From NCBI RefSeq assembly GCF_000003855.2, contig NW_003101650.1, positions 426,697 through 490,696 of the forward strand: a stretch of DNA of 64,000 bases, read 5' to 3'. Below, in pieces: positions 11,993-23,428 of this stretch. A program made the position numbers and the translations under genes. Within the stretch, counting starts at the first letter, position 1; each line of letters begins with the position of its first letter. Source of the stretch: Blastomyces gilchristii SLH14081. Its lineage: Eukaryota; Ascomycota; Eurotiomycetes; Onygenales; Ajellomycetaceae. The notes under the pieces were generated by a model. It was given only the letters and a program-made list of their open reading frames with translations. It was not told the DNA's origin and did not search any database.

Positions 11993-13567
11993 TCACAGTT
12001 CGCTGTGGCCAGTTGGTTCTTCCTTTTCGAATTCATTCTTCTCTCCCTGCTCGAGTTCCTTCTCAGTTTCCTTCTCAGGCTGCTTGTCGGTTGCTTCCTT
12101 CCTGGGCTCCTTCTTCTCCTTCTGCTCCTCCTCGTCGGGTACGATACCCTCGGGTAGCTTAGTTTTGGCTCCTTCACCCATACGAATCGCATCAATCCAT
12201 GCCTCGAGTTTAGTGACGCTCCAGTCACCATCAGCTCCAGCATCATAGTGTCGCCACCAACCTCGCTTTACATTCAACGCGATGATATCAATCGCGACAT
12301 CATGCTTCAGCTCCAGCTTACTCCTTAAGAAGCCAACGTCTTTTACAGCGTCCGGCAAGGTATAGAAGGGGAACAGGTGTGATTTCCTCAACGAGTGTTT
12401 GTGGGCGATCTCAGCAAGGCTGTTGAGGGCCTGAACTGTTCCCGGTGCAGGCACGGTATCAGCGGATATCTTCTCTGGCATTGCCACGAGTGCGAGGACA
12501 CAGGTTCCTGTTTTCGGAGCAAGACAAGCCTCTCTCAGTTTTGAGTCTGTGGATATAGTTGGTATGGGAGGGGTCTTGGGTTGCGTGGAAGCAGAATCTG
12601 TAGAACTAGGCTCGGAAGACTCGGTAGTTTTGGATGTAGTCGTGGCATCATCATCATCACCAGAGTCGGACTTCGACTTTTTGGATTTGGTCGGCGCGGG
12701 ATCTGGATTAGGCTTCGCTACTCGGCTGAGGAACTCGGATATGGGTTGTTTTTTCATCTCTCCATCGTAGGTTATGGGTTCCTTAGTCCCACCAGGGAGA
12801 AGTACAAGCGTAGGGAATTTGTTGACACCGAACGTTTCCACCGCTGATGTCTCCTTGTTACGAATTTGGGCGATGCTGATTGATCCTAGATAATCTATTG
12901 CCAATGATCGGAGAAGGGCACTAGTGGAGCCTTTCTCCGTGAATAGGATAAGTTTTGCAGTGTCATTGGCTTCCTGAAGCCAACCGTCGATGTTTTCATC
13001 CTGAAGTCGTTTGATATGATTCGGTATCATCTCCACAACGTAGTCAACGATAGCCTTCGCTGTTCTGGGCCCCTGATAATCATCGACTCGCGGCTTTCCT
13101 GGATGCTTCGACGGCGTTATCACCTTAAGAGTAGGAAATCCTTTGACTCCCATCTGGCGACAGAACTGCTTGTTCGAATCGTCATCGCAATTAACAGCAG
13201 CAACTTTAACTAATCCTTCAAGACTTTTGGCTACTTTTTCGTATGCTGGCTTAAGGTTCTTGCAGTGCCCACACCATGGAGCATAGAATCTGGAATACGC
13301 ACATGCAATAAGACACAAGCTCAGGTAACTCCAGGGAGGTGGAAAGCTTACTCTACAATCTTAAGAATTGGTCAATTCAATTGCACTTGATGCCAATGAT
13401 ATTGGATGACTTACAGAAGCATGGTTAGATTTAGCGATCAGGTTGTTATAGTTGATCTCATCAACCTGCAGAACCGGAGAGTTCCTGGTATAGAGGCCGT
13501 TAGCAATTAACGGCAGCGTCTCCAGAAATGCTGCAATTAGCAGGATGGCGGAGCTCTTTTTGAACAT
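11993..13567 (-). CDS. Protein disulfide isomerase-related protein (P5/Mpd1-like), ER
   Basis: Exons on the minus strand: 13567-13415, an 8-nt microexon 13359-13352, and 13289-11993 (1458 nt, 485 aa). Introns are 55 and 62 nt with GTAAGT/GTAAGC donors and AG acceptors. The microexon is required to read SIVEFYAPWCGHC across the junctions. Residues 1-24 form a signal peptide (MFKKSSAILLIAAFLETL...). A thioredoxin domain follows with the active site CGHC at 60-63 and the cis-proline loop KGFPT. A second thioredoxin-like fold (about 150-260) lacks a CXXC. After a Ser/Thr/Asp-rich linker comes a b-like domain (about 305-430), then a Lys/Glu-rich tail ending HSEL, an HDEL/KDEL-like retrieval signal. 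It should catalyse disulfide formation or isomerisation in the ER lumen. An alternative ATG lies 8 codons upstream (13,591); I preferred 13,567 because the signal peptide then begins with the usual basic residues. Confidence 0.9.
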
Positions 13568-13869
13568 GGTGGAGCTCAATATCAGAAGCACACAGTAGTT
13601 AGGTCTAGCTTGAAGAGTGAGGTACTCATAAAGAACAATAATACAAAGTGCATTCCAATAAGGTTCACCAGAGACAGAGAGAGCTAGGAGTTAAAGGGAT
13701 CTTTATAGCTGCACTCCGTCCTGACCACCTTGTCGTCCTGACCACCTTGTCGTTTTGCGCAATCTGTCCAGTTTGTTGTTTGGCGGCGGAAAGTTCTGCC
13801 GCTTATAGCCACGTGACATACCGCTGACCAATTGCTGACAAAACATCCACTCACCTCTAGCTCGCGAAC
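13568..13869 (-). promoter_or_regulatory. Upstream region of the PDI gene, now cut off by a copia insertion
   Basis: Only about 300 bp of original DNA remains upstream of the PDI start before the copia LTR at 13,870. It contains a perfect 17-bp tandem duplication (GTCCTGACCACCTTGTC at 13,718-13,734 and 13,735-13,751) and a CACGTG palindrome at 13,810-13,815. CACGTG is a bZIP/bHLH-type site; a role in unfolded-protein-response control of a PDI gene is possible but unproven. The copia insertion could have removed more distal control elements. Confidence 0.4.
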
Positions 13870-13980
13870 TGTAGGATAGTTGAAGGTTGTATTGATAGAT
13901 CTATCTACAAGGAACATAATATAGTGGTGGGTCACGTGATCTAGTGGGATCGCTAACCGCAACAGCTGTAAGGGCCAACA
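13870..13980 (-). repeat. Copia copy 1, left (3') LTR, 111 bp
   Basis: TGTAGGATAGTTG... to ...GGGCCAACA. It differs from the right LTR at four positions, all transitions of the C/T or G/A kind. It keeps a CACGTG palindrome (GTCACGTGAT), which is CACATG in the right LTR. Confidence 0.93.
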
Positions 13981-16900
13981 CCCCCTCTCAAGATAACAAG
14001 AATCACATACAAAAACACCCAAATCATCAAGATAGTCTGTCAAAACCAAATACAAATGTAAAATTAAACATTCTCAACTTTTACACCTGTAAGACCTAGT
14101 AAAATCATGAATCATACAAATATCATAGTATCTAGAGATTTAGTGAGTTTATTCACTGTTATCTGAGTAATAAGAATGTATTCTAAATCAATAATTCTCT
14201 GATTCAACTGTTAATGTGAAAAATGAAAATGTATATCAATGTATTTACTTCAGACTGTAATGACTGTCATCTTTGTAAGATCTATAACACTCTTATTATC
14301 AGTGAGAATCTATATCAGAGATGTAGTGATGAAGTCAAGCTTAATTATAAGATTCTGAATTTATATTATCTTGCAGATTATCTCACTAAGAGTCATATAT
14401 TCAGTCTCATTGAAACTTAGAGATACACAAGATTGCTTTGCTAAATATCATGAAATCAGATTATCTGTGAGCTTAAAAATGTAGCTGAATATTAATTTTC
14501 TATCATTATTCAAGAAACTAGCTCAATCAGAATCTGAGTAGCTGAAGAGTAGATAGAAATCATCAGAGAAATCAGAAGAAACAGAAAGATCAGTAGAAAT
14601 AGATCTCTTATACAGATTATATCTGTAGAAAATACTCAGATTCATAATCTCTTTTAAATAATATATAACATATAATAGAGTTTTTCAATATTGAGATGTT
14701 AAATCAATATTCTGTTAAGTAAGTAGTAAGACAGTATGAGTGATATCAGAATGTGTTTTAACTATAAGATATTGTAAGTAACTTATATTATATTGATATC
14801 ACTGAATTATGAAATCAGTCTCTTTCTCAAATATAGAGAAATTATTAATACAGAATTCATTCTTTATTGATATTCTGATAATAGCTGTATTATTAAGATA
14901 GAAATCTTTAATAAGATATTTAATATATTAATAATATATTAAATCAATTCTCTTATCTGAATAATTAATCTTCATACTTAAATACTTGATTGACTGATGT
15001 AGATTCTTGACTTTTAATTTCTCACTGAGTATACTTACTAGTCAATCAGCATTCTCAGAAGCTTCAGATATAATATTGAGATTGTCAATGTAGATTATTA
15101 TATAGAGATAGCATCTGAATATATAATATCAGAGTACTGAATCATGAGCACTGACTGTAAATTCAAGATTACTCAACAGAGCTGTTAAGTAATTATATCA
15201 GATCTTCATCACAGAGTTCAGACTGTATAAACTACTCTCAACTGTGCAGACAAGTGTTTTCAGCAAATCTATCTTAAATCTGATAAGTTGTCTTATATAG
15301 ATCTTCTTAGTGAGAGACTTATAAAGATATATTATTACTATATTCACTTGACAAAGTGTTCAACTGTATAGTACTGCTATTGTGAAAAGAATACAATTAA
15401 CTGTATCAGTGATGACTGAAGTATAGATCTCTTCTCTAGAATTCTTCTTAAGTCAGTTATCATAAATCACTCAATATGATTTTCTAAGAATATTATCAGA
15501 ATCAGCATTCAGGTTCACAGGCCTATCTTTCTCAAGAAATACTTAACAGCTTAAAGTAATCAGTTCATTTCTCAGAATATCAGATCTAGAGATTAAACTT
15601 CATATATTATATCTCTTCAGATCAGTAATCTTGTATTATATGAACTTCTTTTAATAATCTTCTATCTCTTCTGACTGTGATGTGATGTTCTTGTAGAACT
15701 TCAGAAGGTTACTTATAATAAGGCTCAGAGTATATATAGCCAGCGATTTCACAGGCTGTAATTATGTGAAATTCAGATCATTAATATCAGAAGTGTCTTC
15801 ATTATCAATCAGATAAATATCAGGTTTCAGTTCATCAGCATTATTAGTGAATATCACAGATGTGATAACTGATTCAATAATATAATTAATGAGTTTCACA
15901 GATATAACAACTGGTTTTTCAGTGATTGAAAATCTCATATCACTACTGATAATAATCTTGTCAGATTCAGAATGCTATAGACAATATATCAATGTGTCAC
16001 TGAATTCAATGATACAATAGAAATCAGTATATAAAGAAAGCTTATTCATAAGTCACTGAGATTTATATAAGTGAATAAAAATCTCTGCACTTAATCAGTG
16101 AAAATACCTCACATTCAGTGAGATATTTATAAGTGTATATTAAGAAATCTTATATAAACTTGGAATTACAGAAGTCTCTGCAGTAGAGAATTAAAATTTT
16201 AAGTTGTAAAGAACTATAGATATGAGAGTATTATTAATTATTATAATCACTGTCTCTAGAACATCTGCTCAGAACTTCTTAGAGAGATTATCTTTTAAAA
16301 GAGCAGCTCTAACTCATCTCATAATAGTGTAGATTTCACATTTGAAAACATCATTCTGATGTGATGAATGTGATGCTGTTGATTCTCATTTAATATTATA
16401 TGAATTTATAACTGTGTATATACATGTGAATCAGAAAACATCATCAATATCAGTTCATAGAAAAGCAGAGACTGTATATCTGAGATTATTCATAAATCTG
16501 AGTTATAACTCAAAGTATTGAACAGCCTCATTCTTGAACTTTAAAAAATATATTCAATGATAGTGAGTCACATCACAGATAATAAGTATTCAGTATTTAA
16601 TTTCCTGACAGAACTCTAAGAAGTGATTAGAGAGATCTTTCAATATATATCTATTATCTACAAGATTAATATGAATCTTCTCAATAAGTTAAATAGATCT
16701 AGACATCAGTGTTTTTAAATAATCTCATATTATATCTGTCTTAATACATTTCTTATAAAAGAACTTAGTCTTAGAACCTTTAATAGTGACTTCAGTATAA
16801 GAATTCTTGATCATAGTAATTATAGTATCAGTGTGAATGTGACTGAGATCACAGTGTCAGTTTAAAAGAGTCTTTGATATTCTTGTATTCTTGAGACCTG

Positions 16901-17620
16901 TATTCAGAACTGTAGAATCAATGTTATTAACAGTAGTAGTAGCAGTCACAGAAAGATCAACTTTTCAGTCAAAATTATACTTATGAGATATCATCACAAT
17001 ATACTTAACTGCCTTGTTTAAATGATTGAGATTCTCATTGAACTCTTATTTATTAATCTTATATATATTATTCTGAGCAGTTTAAACTGTATGAAAAATA
17101 ATACTGTTCAGAACTCTGTAAATGAAAAATAAGAGAATAGTGAAAGACAATGTAAATCAGAATCTCTGATCTTCAAGCTTTATAAATGAGAGCAGATTAA
17201 CTATAATATTAGAAATATAGTGAACATTCTGCAAGTTAATATTATCATTCTCAATCTTCAAAGTGACAGTCTTAATCTTCTTAATAAACTCAGTTCTCTC
17301 AGTTGTAGAATCAACAGAGATATTATCATTAAAAGATTTAATATTTGAAAAAGAATGAAGCTCATCTGTCATATTCAGACTTATATATATATTCAAATAC
17401 TAAGATCTAGAGAATGAATTTTCAGTGACTGTGAAAGAGAAATAGAACTTAATCTTTGTAATTACTGTATTTACTACTGATTAAGAACTTATCAAGTCAT
17501 TCTTCTTCTCTTTCTTCTTATCATTCTTCTTTTTCTTTTTATCAGAGTGTAAGATGAAATATCTGTCAACAGTATATCTATATCTTCTACAGTGAGTGTA
17601 CTTTTATACAGATGTGCTTT

Positions 17621-17660
17621 TATTCTTATCTTTATTCTTATCTTTATTCTTATCTTTGTT
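17621..17660. repeat. 12-bp tandem repeat in copia gag (TTATTCTTATCT units)
   Basis: About three units of a TTATTCTTATCT-type repeat. On the minus coding strand it would encode an Lys/Asp/Asn-rich stretch next to the zinc knuckle. Copy 2 has a shorter, divergent version at the same place (about 45,605-45,640), so the repeat length varies between copies. Confidence 0.6.
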
Positions 17661-18993
17661 CTTTTTCACAGTTACAGAATTGATCTGAGACTGCTTTTTT
17701 CACTCAGTTATAATCTTCTTAAATGTACAATTGATCAGTTACTTTATTAAATTATTAATATCAATGTTAATAATGAGTCTCTGACTGATGAAGAAAAACT
17801 TATTTAAATATATCTTGATAAATAATCTCTGATAATTCTGCAGATTATTGAGAAAAAGATTATAATATATATTCTCAGTACTCTGACAGAGCTTCTTATA
17901 ATAAGTAATAAAATAGTAGAAATATCTCTGAAAAGTAAGATAATTATTCTTCTTAACTTATAATTTTATCAATTTCTTGAAGATATTAACTCATTCTTCT
18001 GTCAGTGATATTATATATTTAATATTAATCTTGTTTCACAGAGCTGCAGTATTATCAGCTTTCAAGATTTTAATAGTGATTTAAACATTTTTAACAAGAC
18101 TTGATAGTATACATTTATATAGAGACTTGAAATGAATTCTTCACTTCTTGAAGTTAATATAATATATAAAAGAGAATTCTCATTGAGTTCTTAATAGAAT
18201 ATCAGTTTCATTAATAACTTCTGTATCAGTTAATATATTAATATATCAGGCTTTATAATTAGAGCTATTAAATGTGATCACTGATTTAATATCTAGTATA
18301 TATTTAACTTTCTTCTGATATTTCTGTAACTTGTCTCTTATAGTATCTCTTTGTGCAGAAACAGATATAGTGAGATATTAAGTGATTTCAGTCACAGTTA
18401 TCTGATTCTATAGTATTATCTGTATAAGATTTATAAGATTATCTGCAGTGTAATAGATAGATTGATTTAAATCATTATTAAAAGTCAGTATTTCAGAGAT
18501 GAGAGATAATGAAGAATTTAATGAGTTAAAATAAACAGATTCTGTAGATAAATATTAACTCTGCTTTTCTTTATTCTGAAGTTTCTCTATTATCTCATTA
18601 TCAAATTTCATACTCTGGTGAAAACTGATCTCAGTCTCATCTTGCAAGTCAGAAGCCTTCTCATAATAAGTGATTATTCTATTAATAAGTTATCTAGTGA
18701 AGTGTGTGATTCTGAGTCTTGAGCTGAACTCTGAAGTAACAGATGTATCACTTATATTAAGATAACTCTGCTTCTTCTAGATGTATAAAAAAAAGATGAT
18801 ATTCTTCACAATGAAGAATGTACTTTCTCAAAAAAAATATAAAGTATATGAATCTGCTAATCAGCAGATTCAGGAAAAATGAAATATCTCTAATAAAGAG
18901 TGAGAGTCTTTTCAAAAAAGGTGAACTATCTGTGTCAAAAAAAATGTTGGTTCAATGTTCTAAAAAGAAAAATGTGCCATCCAGGCTATAACC

Positions 18994-19104
18994 TGTAGAA
19001 TAGTTGAAGGTTGTATTGATAGATCTATCTACAAGGAACATAATATAGTGGTGGGTCACATGATCTAGTGGGATCGCTAACCGCAACGGCCGTAAGGGCC
19101 AACA
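18994..19104 (-). repeat. Copia copy 1, right (5') LTR, 111 bp
   Basis: TGTAGAATAGTTG... to ...GGGCCAACA, immediately followed by the target duplication CGAAC. The LTRs are much less mutated than the interior of the element, in line with the known length dependence of RIP, although the internal DNA is itself repeated at 42,016-46,961. Confidence 0.93.
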
Positions 19105-19249
19105 CGAACAGCTCTATTGCCCCCAATGCGGCCTTTAGTTGAGACTAGTTAACGCACCCCCTCGAGCGTTTGACATGACCTTACTGAAGTCTGGCCTTAA
19201 CTACGGAGTACATGCAGAATATTCACCTAAGTTCCAGGCTTCTACCTCG

Positions 19250-20594
19250 TGCCACTGTGGGAATTTCATAGCAGCCATTTAACATCAAAACCCGATCGAA
19301 TTTTTGAGGACTGCTTTTTGGACTTACGACGATGGTCTAATTGTATTTTGTCTCGCGGGATGATATGTGCTTCCTGGTGCTGGACCTGGAAACAAGCAAG
19401 GTATTCACAGTACCCTTTGACATGGATAACAGGGTGATGCGAAAAATGCGCCTTCAGCATCGATTTCTTCTCATCGAATGGGCTGAGGCTGATGCATTCA
19501 ACTGGTTGAATGCCTTGGATAGTGTCCATCACCATTTTGCTTCATCATTCGATATTACTGCTGTATCCCCAACTTGCGAGTGGGAGATTACTTTTCGTAA
19601 CGAATAATAATGGAAGATCATGTTCCCTTGGGCACCCCTAAGCGATCGTGATAGGTTCTATTCCTCACATAATGGAACTCATTACGTTTTATATACTTGG
19701 CAACCCAATCGCAGTTTATACACTGCCGACGAGGATGCACCTATCGAATCTTTATTTGTATGGGACATGCCAGAACCGTCGGATTATCGGGCTTCAATAG
19801 ACCCTTCAAGTCTTCATAAACCCAGCTCCTCAGGGCCCTTTGTAGTGGCGAAATTTAACTTACGAGACTTGGACTTTTACTCTGTTCGACAACGTGGAGC
19901 ACCCAAAATGATTCGATTGGACATCGATAGCGAAACTAACGTACTGGACATCACGGAGAGTATAAATCCTGAATACCAGATCGAGCTTAGCAATATGCCC
20001 GATGTCCAAGTCACCAGTATCCCCTTCCTTAGCCACGGCCCAGTCTGGCGACGGCATCTCGAACTCCGCATTCCTCCATATCGTGGCAATACTAGCATGT
20101 ATAACCGTTCTATCCGAGGTCCCTATTTCTAGTACATGAATATCCCTAAAGCCATTGATGAAGAGGCACAAGTTTCTTTTAATCTACAAACCTCCATCCC
20201 AAGCTACGAAGATTACAAAAGTGCCCCACGCATGGAGGTTACAATTCGAGCACCACACCTTGGTGACTAATTCTCCAGACTTGAATCACGTTTATTCCCT
20301 GAGGTTGCCTTCAAGGGCTTTATTCAGGGAGATGAGCGTTTTGTCATTGGGGAAAATGAGGCGTAGGAGCTTGTTGTCTTACGCTTCGATCGATAGAAAA
20401 TATGCCCGACTTGCGCGAGAAGATTTTACACTTCCCTACAAGAAGCAATGTTTATCGCCAGACTTCTAAATCATAACCTGGTTGGAGACGAACCTAATGT
20501 CCGTTTCCAAGTAAAGAGCTCACATCGGGGCGCGATGTCTAGATTGGATGTTAAAATTGTGGAGAGTTTCTGTTGTATCCATTTGGCCGTTTAG
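19250..20594 (+). pseudogene. Decayed F-box-family gene (C-terminal part)
   Basis: The reading runs mainly in one frame from about 19,341 to 20,594. Recognisable segments are FLVLDLETSKVFTVPFDM, FLLIEWAEADAFNWLN, SVHHHFASSFDI, WEITFRNE, DRDRFYSSHNGTHYVLYTWQ, DFYSVRQRGAP and the SIPFLSHGPVWRRHLE area. This order resembles the large fungal family of F-box proteins with a conserved C-terminal domain, presumed SCF ubiquitin-ligase adaptors; the F-box itself is not visible. Damage: a frameshift near 19,340 (DDGLIV... continues one base off as YFVSRDDMCF); two tandem stops TAATAA between RNE and WKIMF (a 6-base insertion); and further in-frame stops at about 20,131, 20,269, 20,367 and 20,394, several of the TAG/TAA type that a C-to-T change in CAG/CAA would give. 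The copia insertion ends 145 bp upstream and probably removed or separated the 5' part. Confidence 0.7.
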
Positions 20595-21477
20595 GACACT
20601 GAGGAGCCGAACTGGGAGCGGGGCCTGAAGAAACTGGCATTAATATAAGCTGCTTCCCTGATTTTCCAAACCCGAACGACGCGTTCGGAAAAAATCAGAA
20701 AGTATACGAAGCCTTCATGGGAATGGGCTAAATTTGAAAGCATTGGTGCTGGGTGTTATTTGATTTACGAATCCTTCTGTTTTCATTTTCTTTGAAACTC
20801 CTATTATCAGAACTGAAGCCCAGCAAATAAAAGATGATGCACGTGTCTTGGTGGGAACAAATGAAACCTTCATAGACCTCTAGGAAATGCATGGATCTGA
20901 ATTATGAATCCTAAAGATGAACATATAAGTTTCCCAGATCCTTGAAATTTGCGGCATGTGGTAGCAAACACAATCACTCAGATATATCACTCACTGTTTA
21001 TTTTGAGTTCTTACATCTAAATATCTGTTCAATTTGGCTCAATGAGGATACATACTCTGCAAGTAGCATATGAACATGATATGATTATCCATGTATAATT
21101 TTTTGAAGAAACAGTGCATGAAGAGACAGTAGAAGAGTTCATTTGAGTGACATGTAGTCAAGGAAAGTGTGATGCACCTATATACACAACTGGGAATTAT
21201 ATTTAATTGGATAACAACAGAGGACCCTATCAGTTAGAAGATGAAAAAAGAAGATTTGATTTTACAAGATTTTCAACAAAGGATTTCTAGATACTAGCAG
21301 TGGTGGTGCAGTGGTAGTTGTGGTGGTAGGTAGTAGTAGTGGTGTTGGATGGTGTGTTAATGGAAAGGAAAGAAAAAATCTACATATTAATAAAGGACTG
21401 AGTGAAAACCCGGCATTGCTAGTTTTTCTTTTTCTCTATTGTCATCTCCAATCCAATACATTGTCGGGCCTGCTTGT
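20595..21477. other. Gene-free intergenic stretch; includes a GGT/AGT-rich microsatellite
   Basis: No supported coding region. A short G/T-rich simple-sequence tract (GTGGTGGTAGGTAGTAGTAG-like) lies at about 21,298-21,352. A 6-bp-stem hairpin CCGAAC-GACGC-GTTCGG lies near 20,670-20,690. The part adjacent to 21,478 is the 3' flank of the ATP synthase gene. Confidence 0.5.
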
Positions 21478-22860
21478 TTACATATCCTCACTGGCAGTGG
21501 CACCAGTGATAATCTCGACTAGTTCGCCGGTAATGGCGGCTTGACGCTGTCTGTTGTAAAGAATCTGGAATCTGTTGTTGGAGGAGGAAAAGAAAACGGT
21601 CAACAAAAGTGTTGCGGAATAGAGCGAATAAAACTATGAAAGAATGGGTATTAGAAGTTCCGACTTACCGTTGAATCATGTCACCGGCGTTCTTAGATGC
21701 GTTCTGTAGTTTTTGAATCAAGTTAGGTTTGGTGAGGGTTAGAGGTTGGGGGAGGGGATGAATGGAATCTATCGGGTAAAAGTGTCAACACATACGTCCA
21801 TAGCATTGCGACGAGCCTAATAGTTACGCAAGTCAGTAAATTACCATCATTCAGCGGAATGACAAGGCAGTTCATTCATTCACTTACAGAGATCTCGCAA
21901 GCATGTCCTTCGGCAAGAGCCCAGAACAAGCTGTTTGCAAGAGCATATTCTCGGAGATTGGCGAGAGCTTCGTCGTCAATTTCGAAGGCGGAAATGTTCG
22001 CTACATTGGAAGTTGGTAAAAGAAAATCGTTTACAACTTCATCTTCATTTCTGGGTTTGTCCGTGGCGTGGATGGGGTAGATCCGACTTACGGGATTGGG
22101 TGATAGCCTCTTCCGAATAAGCTTCGACAACAACAGGTTCGTAGGTCTGAGCGTTGACGAATTTGTTGTAGATAATCTTAACACTGGCGTAATCGGTTGG
22201 CAGCTGAGAAATCTGGTCTGCAATCGCCTGAGCTTCAGCGAAAGTTGGGATATCCTTCCCGACATTGGCGAAGCTCAAAACCATGTCTTTCTCGTTGGTT
22301 CTGGCGAGCTGGCCCTTGGCCTTGTCGCCGAGAACAACAATATCAGCGTTAGGCTGGTCGAGCATCATCCTTCTTGTAGCTTTGCTCAATCCGGAGTGAA
22401 TGCCTCCACACAGACCCTTATCCGAACTGGCGACAACGAACAGAGTCTTCTTATCTTCGAGGGGTTTGGTTTCGGCGTTCTCGAACACGGTATTGGATGT
22501 TTGACCGTAGGCCCGCGAATCGGCCATGGCTCTCTGGGCCTTGTTAAGACGAGTGGAAGCAACAATCTTCATGGTCTTGGTGATTTTCTCGATGTTCTTG
22601 ATGGACTTCAGCCGACCCTCAATTTCACGGAGTGTCGCGAAATTTGCAGAATTGGCAGGGGCGGCATTCCTTTTGTTGTGTAAAATTACAGCGTCAGTCA
22701 ATCCCGTATCATCTCAGCGCAATTCCGTGATATCCACGCTCCGATATCAATGACCTGGGTTGAGTCAATTGTGGGGGAGGGGATATGGGCGACATAAACC
22801 GTACCGTGCAAGAATTGCACTGCCAGCCTGGAGAGCCGGACGAGCAGTTCGAGAGAGCAT
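21478..22860 (-). CDS. ATP3: Mitochondrial F1Fo ATP synthase subunit gamma
   Basis: Six exons on the minus strand: 22860-22805, 22669-22092, 22000-21888, 21816-21796, 21703-21669 and 21571-21478 (897 nt, 298 aa, stop TAA). Every intron has GT/AG ends and restores the frame. Exons 4 and 5 are only 21 and 35 nt. The N-terminus (MLSRTARPALQAGSAILAR) is Arg/Ala-rich, as for a mitochondrial presequence. The N-terminal helix that runs inside the alpha3beta3 ring is clear (ATLREIEGRLKSIKNIEKIT, then MKIVASTRLNKAQ), as is the core SSDKGLCGGIHS. The C-terminal helix ends with the family signature ITGELVEIITGA. Gamma is the rotating shaft that couples proton flow to ATP synthesis in the inner membrane. 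It shares a divergent promoter with topoisomerase I. The length is normal for the family and no defect is seen. Confidence 0.96.
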
Positions 22861-23428
22861 TGTGGGGATATGGGGAAGTAGTCAGGGCAAATTGAGTCCT
22901 GGCAATGGAGGGTAGATACACAGGATGCCGAATACAAGGCCAATTGAGGAGAGGCGCGGACAGAGATGTGCTTATACGACAGTCGGTTCCTTGTGTCTGG
23001 TGCGAGTGTTCGGAAAGTGGACGTCGGAACAGGAAACTCCACTAGCCCGAAACCAGACTAGTGTAACCTTGGCAGGAGGCACAACCACAGCCAATCAGAA
23101 GCCAGAGTCCTCAGCCTCTTAAACTTCGTCTTGCCCTCGTCTCTTCCTCTCTCCTCTCTCATGCTGTCCGCCGTATTGTGCTGTTGTTATCGCGGTGTTT
23201 CGGCTTCGAGAAGACCATCGAGACTCGCTTCCCTCACTTTTTCTGTCTCTATTGATCAGTAGTACCTCTCACTTCAGCATTGCTCGCCCTTTTGCCTCCG
23301 TGTTCTGGGCCTTTTCCCTTCATTGCCCATCAAGGCATTTACGTGTCTCTAAATTGCCCTCGAATTTCCGACACATACGCCGCTGCTTGACCCGTCAACA
23401 GACGTCGTACGCGGCTCAGCGGCGAGTC
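22861..23428. promoter_or_regulatory. Divergent promoter between ATP3 and TOP1 (568 bp)
   Basis: The two start codons point away from each other with only 568 bp between them, so 5' UTRs and promoters must share this space. A CCAAT box lies at 23,091-23,095 (ACAGCCAATCAGAAG), a candidate site for the fungal CCAAT-binding (HAP) complex, which is known to control respiratory genes. Pyrimidine-rich tracts (CTCTTCCTCTCTCCTCTC, about 23,140-23,160) lie just upstream of the TOP1 start, as is common in fungal core promoters. No TATA box stands out. Confidence 0.55.

Larger units (their letters stand above)
13870..19104 (-). mobile_element. Complete Ty1/copia LTR retrotransposon, copy 1 (5,235 bp), mutated
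   Basis: Identical 5-bp duplications CGAAC flank the element (13,865-13,869 and 19,105-19,109). Short LTRs of 111 bp lie at 13,870-13,980 and 18,994-19,104, both TG...CA. A polypurine tract on the minus strand (complement of CCCCCTCTC at 13,981-13,989) abuts the left LTR, so the element is transcribed leftwards. Minus-strand remnants, right to left: a zinc-knuckle region near 17,540-17,590 with Cys/His partly lost; a pre-protease/integrase segment (NVHYISNIIVNLLSFIKLED, 17,165-17,225); RT with YIDN in place of YVDD (15,081-15,092); and RNase H with TDNKSVIDL and SKYIDIHFHF (about 14,225-14,320). Stops are frequent. The insertion separated the PDI promoter from the F-box-like gene now at 19,250. 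Confidence 0.92.

Noticed and set aside
13684..14055. 123-aa minus-strand frame across the copia LTR
   Set aside because: It runs through the LTR boundary and target duplication, so it is a chimera of unrelated DNA.
14223..14420. Plus-strand 65-aa frame containing ADYLTK, like the end of a copia pol (also at 42,258-42,455)
   Set aside because: The minus strand of the same interval reads TDNKSVIDL...SKYIDIHFHF, the true RNase H order, and the polypurine tract and LTR geometry fix the element as minus. The ADYLTK is a coincidence.
22096..22683. 195-aa plus-strand frame opposite ATP3 exon 2
   Set aside because: Antisense shadow of a fully validated gamma-subunit exon.
23195..23428. Upstream in-frame extension of TOP1
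   Set aside because: It contains no ATG before 23,429 and reads as Ser/Phe/Arg-rich 5' UTR sequence.
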